A DNA stretch of 64,000 nt from Sinonovacula constricta (taxonomy: Eukaryota; Mollusca; Bivalvia; Cardiida; Solecurtidae), in assembly GCA_007844125.1 (NCBI GenBank), contig CM017567.1, positions 30,836,380 through 30,900,379 of the forward strand. The letters run 5' to 3'. The notes under the pieces are model-generated. The model searched no databases and was not told the DNA's origin. It saw nothing but the letters and a program-made list of their open reading frames with translations. Below are positions 45,445 to 56,840 of the stretch, piece after piece. How positions within the stretch are numbered: the first letter of the stretch is position 1; each line of letters opens with the position of its first letter. The translations under genes and the position numbers were made by a program.

Positions 45445-48400
45445 GAGTATCACTTCTGTTATTTATCGAATTCAAAATATGTTCTGCATTATTGCATTTG
45501 CTATGAAGATTTTTGAGATTTGTGAAAGAAAGAACAACCACAAAACAACCAAAGGGGATATACATAAACAACTTGACATGCATTCGAAACAAGTAATAAC
45601 AAGTAATATAAATGTGTGCCAGTAGTTCATGTTGGCAGGTCTTGTCATATACAAACGGTCAAACCTCATTATCTCGAAGTTCAATTTATATATAGCTTTT
45701 TTTTTCGGCGTATGCTCTGGAAAATGATATGTAAACTCTGACACTTTGGTGTAATTGTTTTCCGTCTGCATTGTTAGTAATCATGTTTTAATCTTGGTGT
45801 AGTATCGTCAGATAACTATAAACAAATCATTTTATTCAAAACTATTACGAATGAATATATAATGTTAGAATGGCTTACTTTGACTTAATTATCTACGCTT
45901 TTGCTAAAAGCCAATTAAGCCAAAATACGATAAAATTGTTAAGATTATTGTCTTACCCTGTCCAATTAGAGGCAAAACATTACCACATAATAAACGTGAG
46001 GAAAGAGCATTATTTGATAAACAGATGGTCATTGTTTGTCTTAATATAATATGCATTGTAAAATAATCGAATGTTTTGTTTTTAGAAAATAGGTCTTTTA
46101 GGTTCCGGAGTCGAAACGCATATTGTTTAATAAAACGGTAAGTTTATGAGACTTTGTGACTCATATTGCTTTAAGCTTCTTATAGGTACCAATCACAGTT
46201 TTATCTACTCCGATAACAGCAGACAAATGAACTTTGATTGGAACGTATAAGAGGTTAAAAGCATTTTGAGTGTTACATGCATGCATGTGTTTAATTTGCA
46301 CTATAAATGTTTCAATATGTTCACGCCAAGCAATATTGTAGTTCAAGCTAAAATACAAACATTTACCAATAAAGGGTAATAAGTCATGAACCAGATTATA
46401 TGACATATATGGCCATAGTCTTAAGAATATGCACGTATATCGTCTGTATAAGCAGATAAAGAAGTTTTATAAATTAGTTGCTGTCAATTTAATTGGATAT
46501 GCTAAAAATCAGTATTTTAAATGTATGTCCTCATATGACCTAGCTGAGCATGCCTATTCGTTTACCATTGGCCATAACAATCAGGCTGTCAGTGGCTAAA
46601 TGCACACAAAAACACGTCCCTTACTACTCGATATCCCCAGATAATTATAGACATCATATATAAGTGTTTCCTCTTTAAGGGAGGATGAATTTTGGTAATG
46701 GATTTCCTCGAGTTCTGAACGTTATTAGTCCGTTCTACAAGAGACGGAAATATCAGTCTCATCTACAAATACGTGATTTTCACACGCAATTAAATCTGCA
46801 CATTGTTATTTGATACACTCATCAATTCCAGATACGTAGCTTTTTTTAATGAACAGGTTATTATTGTTGCAATTTCTTCTAAACGAACATAAAAAGTTAT
46901 AGAAACAAGTTCCTGGCACGTATAATATATATTAAGCTAGCCATCAACGTGAAACAATAACTATTTGATCTTCTGTCTGTAGTCACATATTTTAATTATA
47001 GCCTAACGAAGTAGTATATGGATACATAGAGGATCTGATATAAGCTTTTATTAGATCCTGAAACTATTAATTTAGGTGTATCCTCGTTTCCTATCATTTT
47101 TGACAAAAAGTCTATATTCAGGTTCTAATGCACATGAATATTAGATTCTATTTATCACGAAACCAAAACATCAGCTCATATTTGTGTGCATCGCATCCTC
47201 TTCTTGAAGCATGAACATTCGGCGATGACATATGTTATTTGGTTTGGGAGATCCAATACAAAAATAGTTCCACTCTTTACTCGACAATCTTTAATAGAAA
47301 ATGAACCGATTCGTTTATAACATGACTAAATGATATTGTTTATTGATAAAATTAAAACGGCGACAACACATTGATCATGAAAATGGCAAAAACACTGCAC
47401 ATACTTAATGACTCTACACTACGAAAACCAACTAGTGCGCTACCACAAATAACCCATTGGTGTTACTGCACGCTCGCGCAGTAGGTTATGTGATAAGGTC
47501 AAACATTTTTAATATGAAATATAGTAACAAAAAAAGATTGTGTTCCCGTCAGATACACATGTTGCATACTTGTGTCAGTATCAATTATTGTTATATTAAC
47601 GATAAAGAAAGAAGTGTGAATACTGAGATACATGTATAATATAAATTAACAGAAATACATCTTCAGCAATACCTTTGAAAAAAAAACAGCGTGCTTCTTT
47701 AATAGAAACAACGTGTATTCATCTGATTTACAATATTTTACTTAAATCATTCATATGTGTTTATGAAGAAAACAAATTAATATGTTAAGCCCCTTTGCAT
47801 AGAGGCTTATGTATCACACCCGAACGACATCCTATCATACAGATTTGATCGGCCGAATGAAGGCACCTGCCTGACCAATTGCAAGTTACAGCCAATGTCA
47901 TAACATGTTGTGAACCCTTCACAAGTAAATTTTGGAATTATTGCACAATATTAAGTAATTACTATTGTGTAGCACAGAGAAAACGACTTTGAGCCAATCA
48001 CATCGGACAAAAGAACAAAATATTTTCAAACTGACATTTTTGCTGACATTATTTTGCGAATTATCGTATACAAAAAAAAAATGCCAAGGAAGAGCATGTA
48101 TGCGAGACATCCAAAGGGCTAAGAGAGCATGATCTAAGATTTAAAGGTAGCAATAAACATGGCAGCTTGGATTTATTATGATGGACAAACATCCAAACAA
48201 ATGATACTGAAAAGAAGTATTCAGCGATTAACTGATAGTATATGCATTTGAATCAGATCGAGAAAGTGCGTTCTTGATTGTTTGTCAAATCCAGGGAAGA
48301 AATTGTACATAAACAGATTATTGCCTATAAACATCCTCGAATGATAGCGTTGTTTTTTATCGTTATGTTCCTTGTTTTCCGACCTTCCTTTTGCGTTTTA

Positions 48401-51400
48401 TACCAGACTCGGTTGTGAATGTTAAATGTAATCATAAGAAGTACAATTGTAAACTGGCATTGCGAAAGTTTGTCCAAATCGTTGATACTTTTTTTTGAAA
48501 TATTATTTTTACAAAACAAAGCACGTCTAACCTGTTTCCACACTTTCCTGCTTTAATTATTGTAAGTTAACTCCTCAAATCATTTCTTTTTTTGCATTTT
48601 GACACTGGGGCTAAAACGCATTTTGACAAATATTCTAATAAATTAAGCTTCAATAAACAATTAGTAATTAGTGTGTTCAAAATAATTAATTGATATAAAA
48701 ATTGCAACGTGGTGAAAATGTAACCAACGTATTTGTTCAACTATAAAAAATTAACCTCGATGTAGATATGTTCTATATGCTGTATAACAGAAGAAGCCGG
48801 ACTTTGACATGTTAAACTTACTGAATAGTTTTAATATTCCAAGGCATATTTGAATTATTCTGGACAAACCAACGTCGTCTTTTAATCAATGTCGGTTAGT
48901 TTCTGATAGAATTCATTAAAGTCCGTGAATATAGGTTTAAATTGTGCATCTGAGGATGCCCGAATCTATATGATAAATTAAATCTGCCTGCGATATCGGG
49001 GGCGTAATTGAAGATCTATAATGATATGTATAGGTTCTATTACTGAAGGTTTACTTTGCAAATCTGTTTTGTGTGTGCAAAATCCATTTCTTTGAGCGGG
49101 ACCCTCGCAAATATTTCAATATGAAATATATGTTTCTTATTCAGCTATAGCACCATTGATTCCTCCGAAAGAGAAGTATCCAAACCCAACGACTACTATA
49201 CACTCTGAAGTCATTATGGCTTTGTAGATATATTATAATAAGAACCATGCTTTTCTGGATTATTCGAATTTATATGCATGCTCATGGGGACGATAGTGAA
49301 TGATTGCATTTATTGTTGGCGTTACAAAATGATAATCTAAGATACTGCGCCGGCTAAGACATTTATTGGCAAGCGTTATTGCACTATTTTATTCGTCGTA
49401 TCTGTCTTGCCACGACTTTGACCTTCTGATGCAATTCTGATGCATTCTAACCCCGAATGTATTTTGAAACCTTCCCTATTAGTAGAAATAAGCTATCGCA
49501 TTAGTATGCATAGTAACGTTGCCACAAACAGCTACCCTTTTACCAATGTTATCTCCCATTTTGATAAGATACAATTTCCAATGTTGTATGGTGTTATGTC
49601 CTCCAAGCCAAATTTCTCTTTTTTACTAATTGTTTTTACATAGTTAGTCCTTGCAAAAAAAAACAACACAACAATTATTAAAATAACATACGAATACAAT
49701 CACGTTCATGCCCTGCTTCTATGCCTGAAATGACGAAGAACGATCACAGCGAAAACTATGATTCTAAGAAGAAACACTATTACGGTTAACCGAAACCAGA
49801 TACAATAATTAAGAATACTTTATTAACATTTTATTTTCCGACATCTACATAGCTCCTTCCAGCAATTATGTAATACTTAAAATATACAACTAGCAGAAAA
49901 AAGTGAAGGCAATGTTTTACGATTTTAATTTAGTTTCAATCGCAACACTATATATTATTATACTGCTCAAATGGGGTATAATACATAACGTGGTACATGT
50001 GTAATATATTAGGACGTGTTTTTAATTATTTTGTTCAATAAAACCAAATATGTCGGGCAATAAATTGTTTTCCCCAAACCTGTGATTTGCCTAAGAGTAT
50101 CTATACCACACTCTAAGTCAATTATTTGAATGTTTCAGTAAAACATTACTGTTAAAGAAGATAAATACAAAGGCAAATGTCTAAGAAAAGTGGAAAAGTG
50201 TGTATTCGGAGATAAGAAGAAACCCAAATTAAATCAACAATGGGTCATCCCATTGGTCTGTCAGTAATGTTTGCTTAAACCAATTATCTCTTTCTTTATA
50301 CGTTGTTTCCGAATCCTTCTAACTCCCCATGTGAAACTTTTAGATAGAAATTGATAGATTTATATTCATTACAAATTTCCCATTAACACATTTCCAAGGA
50401 TAACGTGTAAAATGCGCATAACTTTAAACGAATAAAAGTATCGTGTTTACTGTTTGGAAAATCGTCAGGGTCTTGTTGTCTGTTGGCTTGTGTGCTTTGA
50501 CCTGTAAATAAACATAAACATGTGCGCTTCTAATGTCAATGTGCAATATATCAATTTATTATGAGGTTCATTTCTTAAGACGATTATGGAAACATATGTT
50601 ATTAAACCGTGATTTCATAAAATAAAACTAAATTTCACAAAACTTTTTAAAACAAGCTTTTATGACGATGTTTTATGTAGATGGCAGGTAATATTTTTCG
50701 AACACATATAGGTTCATAGTAAATAATACTAATTTCATATGACAAATCTTAAAAGGAAAGGTCGGACATTCAAATTGTTTGGTTCCTTAATAGTAAATGT
50801 CAGCACAAAGAGCAAGGCAGTTTAATAAAATCAAAGCTCGGACAAAATTAACAAATACATGTTTAATAAATTTTAATGGATCTGAACTTATTTTAAGTGT
50901 ATTTAATTTTAATAATTAAAGCTTAAATTAAAAAGCATATATTTAGTTTATATTAACTTATCATCTTTCCGTCAACATTTGTCACAGGAAAGTGCTTTTA
51001 AAGCAGTAGAATTTTTATATATAGCAAATTAATATTGTATCAACGTTTGCATACCGTAAGAAAAGACTCGACAATAAAAAAGTGTATACAAATTTAGCAT
51101 TGTTGATTATAAGATTGGAAAAAAAAGATAAGCATTTACTTATGTTTCTTAACTTTTATATAGATGTTACCAGACAGAAAATATGCCATCATGGATTCTC
51201 TTTAGTTTCACGTATTATTTCGATCGTTTTAGAGGACACAATAAATGGTGAGATATATATGCGAAATTAATTACAATACATACTGTATCTAAACTTTAGT
51301 AAAGAATATGCACATAGTTTTATCTGTATTATACATATATAAGTACTTGAACGACGATTGGTGAGTGTAAGGATTGAAGAAACACGTACAAAAAACACAC

Positions 51401-52279
51401 AAGAAACATTTTATGTTGCGCGCACCTAAGTTTCGATCGACACAATCATAAAAACATAATTTATGTTAAACAGATTACATTAAATTAAAGGAGTAGTACG
51501 TCTTTGTAAAACATAATTTTATGTGGTTAATAAATAAATAAGGAAAAAGACTGTGTGGACATACATTTAAATCTGTTACATGTATGCATGATGTTTTTAA
51601 TCTTTTTTTCTCCTGCCAAAATTATTCCATTTGACTTTAATATTTCATAAACATTTCGATTTAAATAAAAAAATGTTTAACGAAAAACTGATCTGAATTC
51701 TGTTAAACAAATGCCATAGTCTCTCTGATTCTTTGAGACGTTACAGTCAATCAAAGGAGACGTTACGAATAGACCACACTTTTATCGGAAACATTTTGTG
51801 GAATTAACAAATAATTGACTGCTTTGCAGACCTGTCTACAAGTATTTGCTCTATTTACGCTGAAATGATGTTTAATTTAGGTATTGCAGGAAATTTATAT
51901 GCATTACAACATTGTACGAAATGAAGCTGCCTAATATCCAATTTGCATGAACACCGGTTTATGCACTTATAAGATGTAAGACAACTGTGTTCCATACAAC
52001 GATAAAACGAACAAAGTAATAATTCGATCCTTAAAATCACAAACTGTTCCTGAGTGTTTAAATAGACTCGTCATAATACTGTTATTAAGGCAACACATAC
52101 ATTTTCTGATGCGGGAAGACAACATCCGTTTTGTTGGTATTTGTACATAGCTGTAAGGCAAATCAGCAGGGAAATACCCAACAATTGCAAACACTGACCT
52201 AACCACCTCGCAAACCCAGGCAACAAACTTAAATTCGAAATCCCCAGGACATATTTTAATACGCAAGCTTAATGTAAAA
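45441..52279. other. AT-rich intergenic DNA
   Basis: About 6.8 kb without a gene, RNA or repeat that I can support. A short stretch at 45658-45680 (GTCAAACCTCATTATCTCGAAG) resembles the end of the MITE-like element at 21394. All open frames are under 100 codons and without motifs. Confidence 0.5.
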
Positions 52280-52450
52280 GTGAGAACAATCTATGACAAA
52301 TCATAATACAAATAGAGCAAACTCAACGCTAACGCATTAGAATGGTCAGTTGGGATGCTTCGACCCGTTTAACAGCATAATAACCTGGCAATTTCTTACG
52401 TATTTTTCAAATGCAATCACTGGAAAGAAAACAATCCATCTGATACAAAA
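52280..52450 (-). repeat. Hairpin repeat family, copy 5 (decayed)
   Basis: It shares GAGCAAAC, AATGGTCAGT, TGGGATGCTTCGACCCGTTT and TTTTCAAATGCAATCA with copy 3 in the same orientation. The central hairpin is missing: the text jumps from GGTCAGT to TGGGATGCTT. A still weaker match may lie at 53030-53080. Confidence 0.6.
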
Positions 52451-53506
52451 CTGTACCAGCGAGAATAAATGCACATTACAGAGCATCATGTCCATGACGT
52501 TTAAATTTAATTTTATAAAAAGCATCAACTGAAGTTTCTTCGCGTTCACGTCGATTAATTGCGAATGCCATACTGGCAATGTTAGCTATCCTGCTAGCTT
52601 AACACCCTTATATCTGTAAAGCCTGTTCTTGGTAGAAATTGCCAGATTTGAGACGTAAAACAGATCACCTTCGGTGTCCATAAATCAAGTTTATCCTTAA
52701 AGCCCTCTTTATTTGGCAGTACCGTCTGGGATAAATTTAATTTGGAACGTTCATCTATAGGGAACTTAATTGATTTAGGTAAAACATTAAGTCTATCATA
52801 TTAACTTTTAGGATCCATTAAGGCATCCCCGTAAGACCAACATGGAAATAATGTATTAACTTTGATAAGGAATTAGATTTAACATTGAGAAATACAACAA
52901 CATTACTCTGTTTCCGATGCATCAGTTCAGAGCATTGTTATTACATGTATTCTTTGGTATTAGCAAAGCGAGTTTGGCCGTCATGCAACAAACCGAAGTA
53001 GAAGCGCATACTTAATTGTCCGGAATCAGATGCAGTTACCTAGGACGCCTTCAAACTAATTTGTAGAAAGCTGTAATTGGGATGATAATGCGACAACATT
53101 CATGATCATAAATCTACTAGTTTGGTGGGGAATGTTGTTTTATAAAGGGATTTGGTTGTCAAATAGTTATAGTAGTTCTGTGTTTTAAAAATTCAAATGA
53201 TTCTAAACGAAACCAGGTTAAAAGCAATTTTGATTATTTTAATGGAAAATGTACATTTAGGAAAATGTAAAAGTATTACGGAATTGTGTTGACTGTAGGA
53301 ACATCTCTCTAAATGACCACCCCACTAAGCGAGGCAAGCCGCTACGCGGGAAATATTTTCCCAGATCATTTTTTATTCATTTTTAATGTCACACAACCTC
53401 GGAAAACGGGCTATGCCCAGCTACGCAGGAACTTGGGATAGTTATTTCAGTACCACTTAACAAATGAAAACCTATTACAATCCTCGCTAAATGGGACAGC
53501 ATCAAG
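52451..53506. other. Intergenic DNA
   Basis: No gene supported. Around 53330-53450 the sequence is less AT-rich and contains GCTACGCGGGAA and GCTACGCAGGAAC, a short imperfect repeat. Confidence 0.5.
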
Positions 53507-53698
53507 TTGTCCACTTATACAAGTGTCTTTGATAAGTGTATCAAGGCTGCAAACCCATCCCGAGTGCTCAAGACTGTTTCCACACTTTACGACTTTAAAT
53601 CACGACATTGCCGATTCATTCACATTATTGGTAATGATATGTTTGAAGTTTACACATTGATACCGCGAGATACGTTGCATACGTCCATCGTAAAGTAA
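53507..53698 (+). CDS. Short open frame of unknown status
   Basis: A 63-codon frame starting at ATG 53507 (MSTYTSVFDKCIKAANPSR...) and ending at TAA 53696-53698. Its composition is less biased than that of the surrounding AT-driven frames: it contains Cys, His, Arg and Asp and no homopolymer stretch. It has no motif that I recognise. Its 3' two thirds lie in the first copy of the 337-bp tandem duplication, so the end of the frame occurs again at 53921-54035 without its start. It could be an exon fragment or chance. I do not assign a function. Confidence 0.15.
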   Translation: MSTYTSVFDKCIKAANPSRVLKTVSTLYDFKSRHCRFIHIIGNDMFEVYTLIPRDTLHTSIVK

Positions 53699-54255
53699 TA
53701 TTTGTTTTTCATTAAGTTTAACAAAATAAACCGAACACATTACTTATAAGTTTTGCTTCCTTCAGGGCGTACCATTATATTAAATTTGTTTTGCAGCTTG
53801 ATTACAGATATCGTCATTTATGTCTTGATTTTTAGGGCGCATACGATTTAAAAGAAAACAATATTTTCTTGTAAATGAACTTTTCTTTTAGGACTTATCT
53901 TTATGTTAAATGTCTTTTACACTTTACGACTTTAAATCACGACATTGCCGATTCATTCACATTATTGGTAATGATATGTTTGAAGTTTACACATTGATAC
54001 CGCGAGATACGTTGCATACGTCCATCGTAAAGTAATATTTGTTTTTCATTAAGTTTAACAAAATAAACCGAACACATTACTTATAAGTTTTGCTTCCTTC
54101 AGGGCGTACCATTATATTAAATTTGTTTTGCAGCTTGATTACAGATATCGTCATTTATGTCTTGATTTTTAGGGCGCATACGATTTAAAAGAAAACAATA
54201 TTTTCTTGTAAATGAACTTTTCTTTTAGGACTTATCTTTATGTTAAATGTCTTTT
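53582..54255. repeat. 337-bp tandem duplication, apparently perfect
   Basis: 53582-53918 and 53919-54255 read identically by eye at a constant offset of 337 bases, with two further matching bases to 54257. The copies meet at TTTTAC|ACTTTAC. Each unit contains several strong splice-acceptor-like sites (CTTCCTTCAG, TTGTTTTGCAG, TTTTCTTTTAG). The absence of differences means a very recent event or an assembly artefact. Confidence 0.93.
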
Positions 54256-54257
54256 AC

Positions 54258-55344
54258 TACTTCATTTTTTATGTTTAATTATACCAGTATGAAAAAATCA
54301 CTAAATTAATATGCTATAAACCTTAATAAAACATATAAAGAAGTAATGCAATACACATAAGCTATGACACAATAAGTGCACTTAAGTATTAGTACAATAT
54401 AAAGACATTATCATAGTAAAACTAAGATATAAGCAGCAGTATTATCAAATGGTTTAAATGCACGCACTAAGAGGATCACCTCGCTGAGTGGAACACTTTT
54501 AAAACAATCGCATGTGTCCCTCTTAAAGAGGTTTTATAGTATTCATCTTTGTTGAAATGAAAATGAAGCAAGTACAATCAATAGAAGCTCTTTCTTTAAA
54601 GTCAAAATAATGAAGTAAATAATGAAGACGCAGTTCGGAAATCACAACCCTTTGTTTGTTTTTCTTACGAAGGCCCAGATGTTGTAAATTGGTACAATAC
54701 TAGTAGTTTGTCACTTACAAATTTTTCGTAGTTTATTTAGGACATTATGAACACCTGTTGTCACAATATATTGAATTTAAACATTTAAACATTTGAGTAC
54801 AAAGGGAGTATAAGTACTGCATCCTTTGCTTTTGTTATTGTGTATCTGTAGATAAATGTTATTTCTATCCAACGTGGATATCAAGTTAAGCCGCCTTGTA
54901 TACAATTCTATTCGATATAATGACACATGAAGACAGACTTGTTAATGAAAGGTAAAAACAGCAAACCATTTGTATATATCTTTAGTAAACTTGATTTTAT
55001 AAAACATTCTTATATTTGCGGCCTTTACGAACAATTTAATCATGTCATTAATCATTTCAGTTTTCATTATGTCAGATTTCAGATTTCATTTTGCAAGCTT
55101 TATTATTTAGCACTAATCATGCCCGCTATTACTCAGAAACTACCTAAGTTTTCCTGTAAATATCATGCTTGATAAAGGACACTTTAACGAAGTAAATGTG
55201 ATCAGTATATCTTAACAACTGTCAAAGTCGTTAATAAAATGACGCCATTCTAGTTTGATTGCTTGTCTATTAAAATACCATGAGTAAACTAGACTGGGTC
55301 TAAGAAACTGACACTAAAGCTCAAAACTAAAAAATAAAATAACA
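54258..55344. other. AT-rich intergenic DNA
   Basis: Nothing supported. Confidence 0.5.
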
Positions 55345-55550
55345 TGCGGATCAGAAGGTCGTTGGTTCAAACCCCGGCCGGGTCAAACCAAAAACTTTAA
55401 AGTTGGTAGTAGTCGCTTCCCTCCTTAGGCTCGGGGCTAAGGGGACAGCATAAAGCCTGACTCGTCGGTGTCAGTATAATGGGCCGGCCAGGCTCAGCCC
55501 CTGGGCACCTCATAAGTGCCTCTGTGCTATACTTTAATTTCCTGTAATGT
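55345..55550 (+). mobile_element. 5'-truncated tRNA-derived SINE
   Basis: The left end keeps only the 3' part of a tRNA-like head, with a good box B (GGTTCAAACCCC, 55364-55375) and a following GGCCGGG. No box A is found upstream. The body is GC-rich against its surroundings and includes GTTGGTAGTAGTCGCTTCCCT, CTCGGGGCTAAGGGGACAGC, and GGTGTCAGTATAATGGGCC. The last of these looks like a conserved SINE core, but I cannot name the family. It ends near CTTTAATTTCCTGTAATG. This is not a tRNA gene because half the cloverleaf is missing. Confidence 0.7.
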
Positions 55551-55611
55551 AAAATTATTGTGAAATACGAGTTTTTCTAAATAAATCAGTTGATATATAA
55601 AATTCTTACAT

Positions 55612-55672
55612 GTAATTATAAAAGAACGTGTATCTGGAGAATACGAACCCGGAACCTCGTCTTTTATAATTA
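55612..55672. repeat. Inverted repeat around a tRNA-like box B (minus strand)
   Basis: TAATTATAAAAGA (55612-55624) pairs perfectly with TCTTTTATAATTA (55660-55672), with a 35-base loop. On the minus strand the loop reads GGTTCCGGGTTCGTATTC, similar to a tRNA T-arm with a box B. It could be a relic of a tRNA-derived repeat on the minus strand or a chance hairpin. Confidence 0.6.
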
Positions 55673-56482
55673 TGTGCTCTTCTAATCATGAATTGTTTTA
55701 TTACAAATTCATCATAACATTTGTAATGATATTGACAGGCTTCCACTGCGCGTTGTCGCTCCTAAAATTGGGCTAAAAGAGGGGTACATCCGTGTTTCTT
55801 GTCAGGCTTTTGTGTCATATGCTTGATGCTTTTACTTGCTCCTTTAATATTCATTGTCCCTGGAGAATGGGAGAAAGTCTGGTGTGAGGTAAACTCTCAG
55901 GGCTATATGATGAAAATAGTTGTAATAACGCTAAACCAAATGGAAATTAAACTGAACGAATTATAATCTATAAAGAGCTGTGTCGTTCGTGTGGATCAGG
56001 CTTTATTTTAGAGTTCACCTTTCGTCTTGCGTGTTAGCTTAAACGTGTTAATCCTGGATCTGAGTTTTGTGTCAAGCAGTCGTTTTTAATGCAGGAGCAA
56101 CACGAACGCTGACACTCGGGAACGAATTCGTATGACGACCGCGCACTAAAACGTTCCTCTTAAACAATGATGGTTTTAGTAGTTAAATCATAATTCTACA
56201 TATTATTTCAAATTCAGCTATGGACATCTCGAAATGAAGGAACGCGTGGTTTAACGGCAGATTCGATACATTAACAGGACATAAGTATTAGTAAAAATGT
56301 TAATTTACATGTATTAGGTGCAAATGAAAAAAGGTAACAATCTATAGATATTTGTTAATCCGACGCATTTATAATTTTGTAGAAACTAAACTTTTAATTA
56401 AAAGTTGATAAGAATGTATCAAAGACATTCATTTAGTTTAAGGACAATACATGGCAACGTTTCAACAATTCTCACTTAAGTT
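55673..56482. other. Intergenic DNA
   Basis: No gene supported. Base composition is less AT-rich at 55730-55900 and 55980-56160, which may be old repeat copies, but I cannot assign them. Confidence 0.45.
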
Positions 56483-56840
56483 TCTATTAATTACGTAACG
56501 TCTCAAGAGGAAGAACACACATATGCTGTTGATTTACGGCGTATAAATGCATGTGGGAAAGTCCATTTTGCTTAAGGTAAATACTGGAGTATTTTGAATT
56601 GTACTTACAATTATTTAATTAAGATTCACACAAGAGCATACCTAATTTTAAAGGCATTTTAAATCTATTAATAACGTAACGTCTCAAGAGGAAAAACACA
56701 CATATACTGTTGATTTACGGCATATACATGCATGTAGAAAAGTCCATTTTGCTTAAGGTAAAAACTGGAGTATTTTGAACTGTACTTACAAATTATTTAT
56801 TTAAGATTCACACAAGAGCATACCTTATTTTAAAGGCATG
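56483..56840. repeat. 181-bp diverged tandem duplication
   Basis: Copy 1 (about 56483-56661) and copy 2 (about 56664-56840) run in parallel at an offset of 181-182. Shared text includes ACGTAACGTCTCAAGAGGAA, TGTTGATTTACGGC, AGTCCATTTTGCTTAAGGTA and GATTCACACAAGAGCATACC. There are about 15 differences, including AT-for-GC changes and a one-base indel in a T/A stretch. Confidence 0.92.

Noticed and set aside
55345..55385. Possible tRNA gene from the good box B
   Set aside because: No box A or acceptor stem upstream; only the 3' half of a tRNA-like head is present.
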